56,200 nt of DNA from Saprospiraceae bacterium (GTDB lineage: Bacteria; Bacteroidota; Bacteroidia; Chitinophagales; Saprospiraceae), in contig JAAUTG010000002.1 in the NCBI GenBank assembly GCA_012031785.1, forward strand, positions 1-56,200, read 5' to 3'. Position numbers and translations under genes: made by a program. This document shows positions 40,365 through 51,384 of this stretch, one piece after another (positions within the stretch are counted from its first letter, which is position 1; every line of letters begins with the position of its first letter). The notes under the pieces were generated by a model that did no database searches, had not been told where the DNA came from, and saw only the letters and a program-made list of their open reading frames with translations.

Positions 40365-41695
40365 ATGAAGGTCAATTGCTTTTGGTTTAGAAGAGATTTG
40401 CGTTTAGAAGACAATACAGGCTTGTATCAGGCTCTTACATCTGGGCTACCTGTATTGCCAGTTTTTATTTTTGATAAATATATCTTGGATAAGTTATGGC
40501 AAGCAGATGCCAGGGTGGAATTTATTTACAACACATTGCTAGAACTGCAAGCACAACTGAAAGAACTAGGAAGTACAATAATTGTACACTATGGTACACC
40601 AAAGGAAATTTGGGAGCAATTGACGCAACAGTATGAAATAAATACAATTTTTACAAATCACGATTATGAACCCTATGCCAAGCAGCGAGATGAAAGCATT
40701 GAACAATTAGCCACCAAGAAAGGAATTACTTTCAAATCTTTTAAAGACCACGTTATTTTTGAACACCTTGAAGTTACAAAGGACGATGGTACACCTTACA
40801 CAGTTTTCACTCCGTACAGTAAAAAATGGAAAAAACTGGTAAATACTCCTTCTTTTAAGGCTATGCCTTTAACCTCCCACCCATCAGAACAGTACGTTAA
40901 TCATTTTGTAAAACAACCTGTTCAAACCTTCCCTTCCCTAGAAAGTATGGGATTTCAATTAACAAATATCGAAATTCCTAGCAAAACAGTGGCTCAAAGC
41001 CTGATTAAATCTTATGACGAGAAGCGTAATTTCCCTGCTATTCAAGGAACGTCACGTTTGGGGATTCACTTTAGATTTGGGACTATCAGCATCCGAGAAA
41101 AAGCTCGAAAAGCATCTGAACTAAATGAAACTTTCTTGAATGAATTGATTTGGCGAGATTTTTACGCCATGATACTAGCTAATTTTCCGCACGTCGCGCA
41201 AGGCGCATTTAGAAAAGAATATGATAGAATTGAATGGCAAAACAACGAAAAAGATTTTCAGCGTTGGTGTGAGGGCAGTACAGGCTACCCAATTGTGGAT
41301 GCAGGAATGCGTGAATTGAATGCCACAGGCTTTATGCACAATCGAGCGCGCATGATTACTGCCAGTTTTTTGACGAAGCATTTACTCATAGATTGGCGTT
41401 GGGGCGAGGCTTATTTCGCACAAAAGCTGCTTGATTTTGATTTGGCAAGTAACAATGGAGGTTGGCAATGGGCAGCAGGTTCTGGCACAGATGCAGCACC
41501 TTACTTTAGAATTTTTAGTCCTCAAGCACAGCAGGAAAAATTTGATAAAAACTTTGATTATGTCAGAAAGTGGGTGCCAGAATTTAAAAGTACAACTTAT
41601 CCGAAGCCCATGTGGAGCATGCTGCTGCACGAGAACGTTGCTTATCAACTTACAAACAAGCGTTAGCCCAAAAAGCTACACAAAATATTTTTTGA
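40365..41695 (+). CDS. phrB: Class I deoxyribodipyrimidine photolyase (frameshifted near C-terminus)
   Basis: I start at the ATG at 40365 (MKVNCFWFRRDLRLEDNTGL), the canonical photolyase start; the track start adds 46 unlikely residues. The antenna domain is followed by the FAD domain: AIQGTSRLGIHFRFGTISIR, GYPIVDAGMRELNATGFMHN and GGWQWAAGSGTDAAPYFRIF. After TYPKPM the track frame is wrong; restoring one base near 41611 gives VEHAAARERCLSTYKQALAQ to a TGA at 41693-41695. The total of about 443 aa is normal. The enzyme repairs UV-induced cyclobutane dimers using blue light. The CPD class is inferred from these motifs. Confidence 0.92.
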
Positions 41696-41780
41696 CAAAA
41701 TGATGCCTTTTTGTGGTCAACTATTTCCACGATTTGGAATTAAGTTTGTAATTTTATGAGCTGATTATTAGTCTAATTAT

Positions 41781-42459
41781 ATGATGATGCCTTCGCAGAT
41801 AACTTATCATTCTAAACTCTACAAAGATTTCAAGAGTATTACTACGAGAGCGATTTCGTACAATCATTCGTTTCTTTGAAGAGCGTGAAGCGCAGATTAA
41901 GGCTTTGGAGTTTGAAGAATACTTTGAAATAGCGGTCATTTATAGCCATGCTGTATTTGAAATAGGTGCTTATGCTAAGTACATGCGATATGCTAACGAA
42001 TTACTGGTTGTTTCTATTGACAATAATGTTCAATTTTTTCAGGGCAAGGATATTTTTTGTCAAATCTTATTCAAAAAGGCTGCTGCACACTATAATTTAA
42101 TGGAATACCAAGCAGCGGCGCATGTTCTAAAGGAATTGATAAAGATTGACCCCAACTATGGCGATGCTATTATATTGCTTAAACGAGTAACCAGAAAGTC
42201 AAAAACTGTATTCATTAAAACATACAGAGCTATTGCAGTATCGCTGTTCCTAATTGCCGCTCTAGTTATTGCCTTTGAACTTATTCTAGTTCAATCGTTT
42301 TGGAGCTCTTACCGAGATATGGTGGCGATTTCAAGAATTGCCATTTTTAGCCTAGGGCTAGTGGTGTTGATATTATGTGACCTTTACTTGCGCATCAATG
42401 CACACTATTCAGTGACTAAATTAGTGGATACTGCAAAAAAGAAAAAGGGATTTTCCTAA
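41781..42459 (+). CDS. Hypothetical protein with two C-terminal membrane helices (frameshifted)
   Basis: The track begins at an internal TTG (41905). A run of three ATG codons at 41781 opens MPSQITYHSKLYKDF, and after removing one A near 41832 continues as RVLLRERFRTIIRFFEEREA into the track frame, giving about 225 aa. The middle is TPR-like (KKAAAHYNLMEYQAAAHVLK, ELIKIDPNYGDAIILLKRV). Two helices follow (AIAVSLFLIAALVIAFELIL, ISRIAIFSLGLVVLILCDLY) and a basic tail. This suggests a cytoplasmic helical domain tethered to the inner membrane. I do not recognise the family. It is transcribed alone after the photolyase. Confidence 0.65.
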
Positions 42460-42866
42460 GCTGTAGTGAATTGATTAATCTTTAGAGATTGGTTTCAGAA
42501 AACCACTTTTTAATCTTTTTGATGAAAACAATAATACTAGGCTATTAATATCTAAAGCCTATCTCCTCACTTTCCAACCAAGGTATTTAACTAAAGTAGG
42601 CGTAAAATAATATATATATCTATTTTGTATTTAATTTTATTATCATACCTTTGTACCTAATTATAGCATAGTTTCCTTCGTGTTCGTTTTCTGAGCTACT
42701 TAATTTGTAAATCAAGATTATACGCAAGAGTATAGCTGGATGATGTTTGTTGTATTACATCACAGATAGGATGCCTCATGCCAAGGTACGGTTTCTTGAT
42801 GTAAAATAGCAAGCAACTAATGGCTACTTGTTTGCGATTTCATAACTTAGCATAATATAGACTCTA
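42460..42866. other. Intergenic region with a DUF1800 promoter
   Basis: About 400 AT-rich bases. It holds the best promoter in the window (42624-42653, listed separately), followed by a leader of roughly 200 bases before the DUF1800 gene. No protein-like frame is seen. Confidence 0.5.
42624..42653 (+). promoter_or_regulatory. Bacteroidota-type promoter (TTTG N18 TACCTTTG)
   Basis: TTTG at 42624-42627 and TACCTTTG at 42646-42653 are separated by 18 bases, close to the known -33 TTTG and -7 TAnnTTTG arrangement. It drives the DUF1800/DUF1501 pair, with a leader of about 200 bases. Confidence 0.6.
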
Positions 42867-44658
42867 ATGCGTACAGAACATTTCATTTTATTCTTTGGAG
42901 TGATTTTTGTTTTTTGGAATTGTCATTCATTGCTGGCACAAGATGTAATAGGTGGAACGAATTTTACTAACGTCAAAATCACGACCAGTAATTCACAGGG
43001 TAAAGCGATTGGCGAAAGAACCATCTCCGATGCAGGTCTCCAACCTAACCTTAATGCTGCTTCCAGATTTCTAGGACAAGCTACCTTAGGGGCTGATTTA
43101 GAAACTATTACAGCTATTTCAGAAACGGGCTTTTCCGAATGGATTGATGCCCAAACCAGCTTACCCATAGCGTTTTCTTTGAAGACTTATGTGGATGAGC
43201 TAGTAGAAATTTATCGAGATTCTTTAGCTGCTAACGGGGAAGACCCTGAAGAAGCCTACGCGCGTTCAGAGTATTGGAGATTCGCTTGGTGGCAATATGT
43301 CATGAGTGCGCCAGATGTGCTGAGGAGCAGAGTCGCATTAGCACTGAGCGAGATTTTTGTCATTTCCGAAAACTCCCCCTTAGATGGTGAAACCAAAGGT
43401 TTAGCTAGCTACTACGATTTGTTACTAAAACATAGTTTTGGGAATTATCGAGACCTTTTATACGATATCTCCACGCATCCTACGATGGGAATTTACCTAA
43501 CTTTTATGAACAACTCTAAAACGGATGTAGAGGATAATCAGTTCCAGATGAAATTATGCCCGTGAAGTAATGCAGTTATTTTCCATTGGTTTATATGAAT
43601 TGAATTTAGATGGCACAAGAAAACTGGACGCTCAAGGCAATTTTATTCCCTCTTATGACAACGACGATATTGGAGAATTAGCAAAGATATTTACAGGCTT
43701 CACTTGGACAGATAGCCCTTCCTTTGGATCAGGAGCTAGAGCTGATACCAGCTACACACGCCCGATGAAAATAGATAATCGTTACCACGAACCAGGTGCC
43801 AAGTTTTTACTAAATGGCCAATATGCGCCAAATCGAAACCCTGTAAATGGTGCTGCGGATTTGGAAGATGCAATTAATAATTTATTTCAACATCCTAATG
43901 TAGGACCGTTTTTAGCTTTTCGTCTGATTCAGCGATTGGTGAAATCCAATCCTAGTCCCGCTTATGTGGCTAGGGTGGCAAGTACTTTTAACGATAATGG
44001 ACAAGGTGTGCGTGGTGATCTGAAAGCAATAGTGAAAGCCATTTTACTTGATCCAGAAGCTAGAGACTGTGCTTTGGCTGATGATGTAGTGAACGGAATG
44101 CTGCGAGAACCTATGGTGCGATACACGCAATTGGCGAGAGCATTTAACGCTGCTGCGGATAACTCCACACGTTATCAGAACCGCATGGAAAGTTTTTATG
44201 AAAAAACTCAGCAGCGACCTTTGGCATCGCCTAGCGTATTTAATTTCTTCCAACCAGAGTTTCAACCGATTGGACCGATTGCGGAGATGGATATGTTCGG
44301 ACCTGAATTTCAGATTTCCAACTCTTTGACCACTATTGGTTACGCTAATGAGGTTTACGACTGGACATTTGACGAAGATTTGATGGAGTATGGTGGCATC
44401 TATCCCTACGAGCAACGTCCGGCTGGTACAGATGTACAATTGGACTTAGATACAGAGTATGATTTAGTGCAACAAGGGAAAATAGAAGAATTGATAGAGC
44501 GTTTCAACTTGATTTTAGTACATGGTAAGATGACAGAACGCACCAAAACCATTATCAAAGATGCAGTATTAGAAGTGCCTAGCAATTTATTGGAATATAA
44601 AATGTACTTAGCGTTGTTCCTGACTATGATTTCACCCGATTACTTGATTATGCGATAA
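42867..44658 (+). CDS. DUF1800 family protein (two frameshifts)
   Basis: ORFs 42867-43565 and 43570-44658 join into about 597 aa. Restoring one C near 43545 and one A near 43552 gives NQFPDENYAREVMQLFSIGLYELN, which is the family signature with the conserved ENYARE. The start has a signal peptide (FFGVIFVFWNCHSLLAQ), so the protein is exported. The DUF1800 body shows ASRFLGQATLGADLETI, FRLIQRLVKSNPSPAYV and AIVKAILLDPEARD. Function is unknown; DUF1800 proteins pair with DUF1501 proteins in many bacteria. That partner follows 58 bases downstream. Confidence 0.9.
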
Positions 44659-44716
44659 AACAGATTTACTCATTTCGCAATTGTCAAATTAAATTCCTCA
44701 TTCTAAAAAAGAAAAA

Positions 44717-46137
44717 ATGGCACATCAACCATATTCGAGAAGACGTTTTCTAGGAGAAGCCAGTTGCGCGGCTTTAGGGTCAATGACATGATGTCTTCCC
44801 TAATGAATTTAAAATTACTCAATGCACTAGCTCAACCGCCCCTCACGACTAACAATGATTACAAAGCCTTAGTCTGTGTACTATTAGCAGGTGGTAATGA
44901 CTCGTTCAATTTACTAGTACCAACAGAAAGTGATGAATACGCTGCATACACTGCCACTCGTTCGGATTTGTCGCTATTAGAGGCACAGTTGCTACCGATT
45001 AGTCCCTTAAATACAGAAAGTAGAGGTTTTGGGATACACCCAAGTATGGCAGGTGTTCAACAACTCTTTTCACAAGGTAATCTAGCTTTTTTAGCTAATA
45101 TTGGTACTTTAATTGAGCCAATTGCTGGATATAGCGAGTATAGGTCAGGCATCAAAAAACTACCATTGGGTTTGTATTCGCATTCTGACCAGATTCAACA
45201 CTGGCAGACTTCTGTACCGCAAAGTCGAGAGGCAATAGGTTGGGGTGGTCGTTTAGCCGATATCTTAATGTCCACCAATGCTAATCAGCGTATCTCGATG
45301 AACATTTCGCTTTCTGGTCGCAACGTATTTCAAGCAGGTAACATGAGTTTGGAATATACTATCTCTAATCAAGGTAATGGTGCTGAAGGTATCACACCAG
45401 TATCAGGATATGGTAATAACGGGCTGTTGCAGCGCATTCGGGACCAAGCAGTGAATAATTTATTGGAAGACGTATATGCTAATATTTTTCAGTCCACGAT
45501 TTCTTCTTTGACAAAAGATTCCATAGATGCTCAAAAGGAATTTGCAGATGCTATTGCTCAAGTTGCGCCTTTTAACACCACTTTTTCTGAGCATTATCTT
45601 TCCAAAAATATGCAAATGGCTGCCAAAGTAATTGCGGCTAGAGAAAGACTTGGATTTTCACGCCAAACTTTTTTTATGACGTTTGGCGGTTGGGATCACC
45701 ACGACGAAGTGCTGAACAATCAATTGAACATGTTAGGTATTGTCAATAACGCCCTAAATGAATTTTATCAGGTATTAGAAGAATTAAATGTAGCTGATAA
45801 AGTTACTACTTTTACAATTTCCGACTTCGCACGAACGCTTACTTCTAATGGTAGAGGTTCTGACCATGCTTGGGGCGGGAACCAAATTGTCATGGGTGGT
45901 GCAGTACAAGGGCAACGCATACTGGGACAATATCCTGACTTGAAGTTAGATAATAATCCACTCAACATTTCTGGTAGAGGGGTAATGATTCCAACGACTT
46001 CCACAGATTCTTTTTTCGCAGAAATGGCACTTTGGTTTGGAGTATCGCCGAATGATCTAGTTAAGATTTTACCCAATATTGGTAACTTCTACACACCTGG
46101 TTCAGCTACACCGCCAATTGGATTTTTAGATATATGA
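44717..46137 (+). CDS. DUF1501 family protein with twin-arginine-like start (frameshifted)
   Basis: The track start (44764) is out of frame with the real N-terminus. ATG at 44717 opens MAHQPYSRRRFLGEASCAAL, a twin-arginine-type export signal; restoring one base near 44787 joins GSMT to MMSSLMNLKLLNALAQPPLT. The DUF1501 core follows: VCVLLAGGNDSFNLLVPTES, GFGIHPSMAGVQQLFSQGNL, LYSHSDQIQHWQTSVPQS and FSRQTFFMTFGGWDHHDEVL, ending with TISDFARTLTSNGRGSDHAW. These motifs resemble alkaline-phosphatase-fold metal-binding sites (DUF1501 is related to sulfatases). The length of about 473 aa is normal. It works with DUF1800 in an unknown process. Confidence 0.9.
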
Positions 46138-46149
46138 CGTTATGCTCAC

Positions 46150-46199
46150 CGACTATTGACAACCTAATATTTAGACAAATACTAAGCGGTCAATAGTCG
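46150..46199 (+). terminator. Hairpin after the DUF1501 gene
   Basis: cgactattgac and gtcaatagtcg form a perfect 11-bp stem with a 28-base loop, 12 bases after the DUF1501 stop. A terminator or stability element for the DUF1800/DUF1501 transcript is likely. Confidence 0.5.
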
Positions 46200-46310
46200 T
46201 AGCACTAAGAAAAAAGTAAAATTGAACTGTCCGAATGATTTAATTTGAATTTAGTTTTTGAGTGATGTTTTAATAGTCAATTCATTACAATAAGCAAAAA
46301 AATAACCATC

Positions 46311-48744
46311 ATGGGAAAATATCTCTACTTTATATACGCTACGTTACTTTTTAGTACGCAATACGTAGCAGCTCAAACGCCTGCCTGTTTAGGTGAACAA
46401 GGCAAAGTGCAGTGGTATTATTATGAAAATATTTCAGGAAGTGGACTAAGTTCTTTATATGCTGCTCATAGTTTTCCTCTCAGTCCGAATGGGTTTGTAG
46501 AATTAGCAAAATTACAATCTCCCAGCAATTATAACGATAACTATGGCGCACTCACGAAAGGGTTTATCAAAGCACCACTCACGGGGAAATATGTATTCAA
46601 TATGACTGGTAACCAAGAATGTACCTTTTTTTTGAGTACCACATCAAACCCATCGGATACTACAAAAATAGCGAGGGTACCAGACTTCACTAACTCCACA
46701 GAACACACTAAATATGCTGAACAGACTTCCGACACCTTAGAATTAGTAGCTGGTCAATACTACTATTTGAGTGGTACCACAAAGAAAGCACTGGTTCTGA
46801 CTTTTCAAGGGTACATTGGAAAACACCTAATACGATTACAGGCATTACTTGGGAAATTATTTCTAATGTCTATATTTTTGGCTACACCTGTGTTACGACT
46901 TGTCCTCTAAAAGGAACACCTTGCGATGACAACGACCCGAATACAGTGAACGATGTACAGGATGGTATTTGCAATTGTATTGGAACACCTTCCAATGCGG
47001 ACGCTTGTGTGGGTGAACGAGGGACTATTAAAGCCCTTTATTGGGACGATATTACTGGAAATAAAATTTACAACCTGCAATCTTCGCCCAACTATCCGCT
47101 AAAACCCAATAGAATAGAATCTCTGGATAAGTTTCAAGGACCTATTATCCATGCCAATAACTTTGGTTCAAGAGTAAGGGCAATTTTGATTGTACCTGTT
47201 ACAGGTGCTTACACGTTTAACATTACAGGCGACGACGAAACTTGGCTTTATTTTAGCCCTACGCCTAGCTTTGAAAACGCTACTGTGATTGCGCAAATTT
47301 CGAACTGGACTAATGAAACAGAGCATGACAAATATGTCGGACAAACTTCTAATACCTTTCAATTACAAGCTGGGCAACTTTGTTACCTAGAAATTAATCA
47401 TAAAGAAGGTACGGGTGGCGACCACTTTGCAGTACATTGGAAAACACCTTTTTTACCAACTACCAATGGAAAGTAATTGATGGCATTTACTTACACGCTT
47501 ACGATTGTGAAATTGCTTGTATTCCGCAAGGTACACCATGCGACGATAATGATCCACTGACTTACAACGATATATATAATACGGATTGTGCTTGCGCTGG
47601 TACACCCTGCCCCAACGGAGATTGTACTGGACTGGGTAGCGATCCAAGTTTCCCAGCTTACGACAAATGTGCGCCAACTGATAAGCACTCCAACAACCCA
47701 GAAGATGCTTGGCTATCTTGTTCGCCTTCTCCAAATCCAAATACTGCCAGAGGAACTACTCACTGGATTCAATACGACTTTGGGAATATCGTAGGTTTAA
47801 GCCAAACCCAAATTTGGAACTATAACGTGAATGATGACTTGGGTAGAGGGTTCAGAGAAGTGGCAATTGACTATTCAGAAGATGGTGTTAATTGGACACA
47901 ACTGGGTACCTATAATTGGGCGCAAGCGACAGGTTTGGACGGATATGAGGGCTTTGTAGGTCCTGACTTCGGGGGAGTAAATGCAAGATACGTTTTAATT
48001 ACGGCATTGAGTAATTGGGATGGTAGCAATTGTATGGGATTCAGTCAAATAGAATTTTCTACAGTCACCCCTGAATGTCCACAGGCGGGACAAGTGTGTA
48101 GTAGTCAAGGCGAGCCACTTGCTGTTTACAACATTAACTGCCAATGTGTGCCATTAAGTGTGCCTTTTAACGACTGTATAGCTGGTGAATTAAATTTGAA
48201 TGCCAATCCTATCACCACAGGTAATTACAGCGCAATTTTTACCATTACTTCTACGGGAACTATTCAAAATACAGCAACTGTAAATATGGTGGCAGGAGAA
48301 TCTATTACCCTTTTGCCAGGTTTTACTGCCGCAAATGGTAGCAATTTTACTGCCGTGATTATTGTTTGCGCGCCTTCTGATAATAATGCTAAAGATGCTA
48401 CACTGGCTACGCTTAACGACGAAGTACCCACTATCGGATTGCAATTGGAAGAAGCCAAGACAACCATTGCATCAGAAGTAACGGATTTAACAGTAAGTCC
48501 TTCTCCATCAGATACTTGGACGAGTATTAATTTTACCTTACCTACTAATACTAAAGTAAATTTATCGCTTTGGGATAGTGCAGGAAGATTAGTAGAAACA
48601 CTAGCGAACAACCAGTTTTTTGAGCAAGGCATCCACCAGAAAAGTTTTCCTGCCCATCGCATACCGTCTGGGATTTATTTTGTCCTACTCAAGACGGAGA
48701 CAACCATTCTGACTAAGCAATTGGTTGTGGTAGGTACTTTGTAG
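46311..48744 (+). CDS. T9SS secreted protein: two PA14-like, discoidin-like and coathanger-like domains (two frameshifts)
   Basis: Three ORFs merge into about 811 aa. Signal peptide, then two PA14-like domains (GFIKAPLTGKYVFNMTGNQE; RAILIVPVTGAYTFNITGDD), each followed by a cysteine linker of form KGTPCDDNDPNTVNDVQDGI with CNCIGTP. Restoring one T at 46766-46768 and one in the T6 run at 47449-47454 joins the frames. A discoidin-like (F5/8 type C) domain follows (THWIQYDFGNIVGLSQTQIW, YSEDGVNWTQLGTY), then a stretch resembling the 3-coathanger stack domain (GESITLLPGFTAANGSNFTA), and a type A sorting tail (GIYFVLLKTETTILTKQLVV). It probably binds carbohydrate at the surface. The next gene is a close, shortened paralogue. 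Confidence 0.83.
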
Positions 48745-48754
48745 TACGAGGTAG

Positions 48755-48785
48755 AATAGAGACTTTGTATTGCAAAGTCTCTATT
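48755..48785 (+). terminator. Terminator between the PA14 paralogues
   Basis: aatagagactttg-tattg-caaagtctctatt is a perfect 13-bp stem with a 5-base loop, 10 bases after the first PA14 gene and followed by a T-rich stretch. It probably separates the two transcripts. Confidence 0.75.
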
Positions 48786-48823
48786 CCCGTTTTGTTTATT
48801 TATTCAGTTTTAATTATTTAATA

Positions 48824-50167
48824 ATGAAAGCGAACACATATATCATTCTAATTATGCTGCTTTTTTTGGTTACCGGAAAAGCACTTGCCCAACCCGATTG
48901 TGCAGGTCCACAAGGTAGCGTGAAGTGGTACGCTTGGGTAGGCGTGAGCGGTAATAACTTTTCTGCGCTGACCAACTTGCATCAATTTCCTAAGAGTTCA
49001 GACAGCGGTTAGGGTATTAACTCGTTTGGAATCACCTTACAATTTTGCCGAAAACTTTGGCTCTATGATTAAGGGGTACATTCAAGCACCAGCCACTGGG
49101 AGCTATCTTTTAATATTACAGGGGACGACCAAAGTACCTTCTTTCTCAGCACCTCCGAAAATCCTTTGGATACTAATCGAGTTGCTTTTGTACCCGGTTA
49201 TTCTAGTTCCGCTCAATATACTAAATATCCTGAACAGACTTCCGATACTTTGCAGTTGGTGGCAGGGCAATATTATTACTTTGAGGTGCAGCACAAAGAA
49301 GGTGTTATAGGGGATTTTGTGCGCGTACAATGGAAAACGCCAAGTACAATAAGCACCGCAACTTGGACGATTATACCAGGCAGTAATCTTTACAATTATG
49401 ATTGTTTTGAAACCTGCCCAAAAAAGGGAACACCATGTAACGATAATAATCCTAATACCATTGAAGATATGGAAGATGGCATTTGTAACTGCCTAGGTAC
49501 GCCTGCCAGTACAAACGATTGCTTAGGGAGCAGAGGAAGTATTGAAGTCTTTTATTGGGATTCCATTCCTGGTATTGGTATTCATAACTTACATCAACAC
49601 CCAAAATATCCTTTATCTCCAAATCGTAAAGAAATTGTAACACAATTTAAAGGACCAACCATTTCTAATCAAGTAAACTATTACGGTTCGAGGACGAGAG
49701 CAGTTTTATTAATTCCTGCCACAGGAGAATATACCTTTAATGTTACAGGGGATGATGAAACTTGGTTGTATTTTTATCCAGGGATATCTTTTGACAGTGC
49801 TACGGTAATCGCTCAAGTGCCTAGCAACACAGGAATTACGCAATTCAATAAATTTATTGGTCAGCAATCCAAAACTTACAATTTAAAGAAGGGTCAACTT
49901 TGCTACATAGAAATCAATCATAAAGATAATGAAGGTACTGATTATTTCAATGTCTATTGGAAAAGTTCTATTTACGGAACAGACGATTGGAAACTCATAG
50001 ATGGAATTTATTTGTATCGCTACGCTTGTGAAGTGCCTTGTATTCCAGAAGGTACGCCTTGCAATGATGGCAACGCCAGCACTCACAGTGATGCCTATGA
50101 TGCTAATTGTAACTGCGTAGGTGTTCCTTGTCCAAATGGCGTTTGTGGAGAAGCGTCAAAAGGTTAG
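48824..50167 (+). CDS. Truncated PA14-domain paralogue without sorting tail (two frameshifts)
   Basis: Fragments from 48824 to 50167 merge into about 448 aa. ATG at 48824 gives a signal peptide (MKANTYIILIMLLFLVTGKA). Removing one G at 49007-49008 and restoring one T in the run at 49108-49111 joins KSSDS, VRVLTRLESPYNFAENFGSM and YLFNITGDDQSTFFLSTSEN. Two PA14-like domains and two cysteine linkers (KGTPCNDNNPNTIEDMEDGI, EGTPCNDGNASTHSDAYDAN) match the upstream paralogue in order. The protein then stops after PCPNGVCGEASKG, exactly where the paralogue continues into its discoidin and sorting domains. Without the tail it should not be exported by the T9SS, so it may be a decaying duplicate or a soluble partner. 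Confidence 0.75.
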
Positions 50168-50178
50168 TAAAATAGTAA

Positions 50179-50232
50179 TGTTACGCAATTCGCTACTTGT
50201 TTTCAAAAAGGCGGATAGCCTATTGCGTAACA
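50179..50232. terminator. Inverted repeat between convergent genes
   Basis: tgttacgcaat and attgcgtaaca are perfect 11-base arms around a 32-base loop, between the truncated PA14 gene and the convergent TPR gene. It may be a bidirectional terminator. The arm word also occurs near base 77. Confidence 0.45.
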
Positions 50233-50254
50233 CTCTAGTTTGATGTCCATTAAA

Positions 50255-51265
50255 CTAACCGCCTTGTAGTGCAGTTAGGCGTTCCTTAGCAGCTTCATAA
50301 TCTGGAGACATGCGAAGGGCTTGTTCATAATCCAGTTTGGCAGCATCAGAGTTACCCAATAGCTCATTGGTATAGCCACGATAGTAGTAAGCGCGGATGT
50401 GGGTAGGTGAAAATTGGATAGCTAAATTAAATTGCTGGTACGCCTCGCTCAGTTTCTCCAAATCCAGATAAAGTAAACCAGCATTGTAATAAGCCTCTTC
50501 GTATTGAGGGTCAATCAAATTAATACTTCTGTAAATAGCGATAGCTCCTTCCAAATCGTTAAGTGTGTTAGTTAAATAATAAGCTTTCGCATGATTAGCC
50601 TCAACACTATTTGGTGCAATTTTAACTGCATTATTAAAATACTGCAACGCCAAAGGGTCTTTCCTAGTAGCATACAATTGTCCTAATTGTAACCATCCTT
50701 CTATCAGTTGCGCGTCCATATCCACAGCTTCTTGAAAACTATTAATCGCCCTTATCGTATCCCCCATTTCCTTCAAATTCATACCCATCAGAAAATACGC
50801 AGGCGGTGTTTGACGGTCTTGTCGCAAAATTTGATCTATGGTCTGCAAAGAGGCTTCATATTTGGTCAATATCATTTGGAACTCCGCCAACTTCAAAAGC
50901 GTAGGGGTGTTTTTAGGATAAAAATTAGCTGCCTTCTCTAGTGTTTCTAGCGCCAATCGAGATTTGAAATAGTCCAAATAAACATCTGCCAACAAGTGTA
51001 AATAATCCACATTCATAGAATCTATACTCAAGGCTTTATTCAAATCATTGATGGCATTATCATAGCTTTCATTTTCATAAAGTAACGCTGCCCTTGCCGC
51101 AAACAAAGTAGGATCATCGGGATTGATTTTTATGGCAGCACTTATATTGTCAATAGCAGGATTGCCGGTGGCTTCCAATGAAGTTTCGGAGGTGGACTGC
51201 TTTTCTCCACAATTCCACAGCAGACCAACCAGAACTAGCACCATGAAAAACTGTTTGTATGGCAT
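50255..51265 (-). CDS. TPR-repeat lipoprotein
   Basis: The intact 336-residue protein has a lipoprotein signal (MPYKQFFMVLVLVGLLWNC, Cys19). Most of the mature part is at least seven tetratricopeptide repeats with classic spacing: PTLFAARAALLYENESYDNA, AYFLMGMNLKEMGDTIRAIN, GWLQLGQLYATRKDPLALQY, AYYNAGLLYLDLEKLSEAYQ and AYYYRGYTNELLGNSDAAKL. TPR superhelices bind partner proteins, here on the periplasmic face of a membrane. It is transcribed alone on the minus strand and converges with the PA14 genes. The partner is unknown. Confidence 0.85.
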   Translation of the reverse strand: MPYKQFFMVLVLVGLLWNCGEKQSTSETSLEATGNPAIDNISAAIKINPDDPTLFAARAALLYENESYDNAINDLNKALSIDSMNVDYLHLLADVYLDYFKSRLALETLEKAANFYPKNTPTLLKLAEFQMILTKYEASLQTIDQILRQDRQTPPAYFLMGMNLKEMGDTIRAINSFQEAVDMDAQLIEGWLQLGQLYATRKDPLALQYFNNAVKIAPNSVEANHAKAYYLTNTLNDLEGAIAIYRSINLIDPQYEEAYYNAGLLYLDLEKLSEAYQQFNLAIQFSPTHIRAYYYRGYTNELLGNSDAAKLDYEQALRMSPDYEAAKERLTALQGG

Positions 51266-51384
51266 ATTAATTTGTTATTGCGTTGATTTGTTTGTTACAG
51301 TGACTTTAATAAAACGATTTCACAAACCAACAGTTTGACTTTTGTTTTCACTTTAGTTATTTTTCATTTTATCAACTGTTCATA

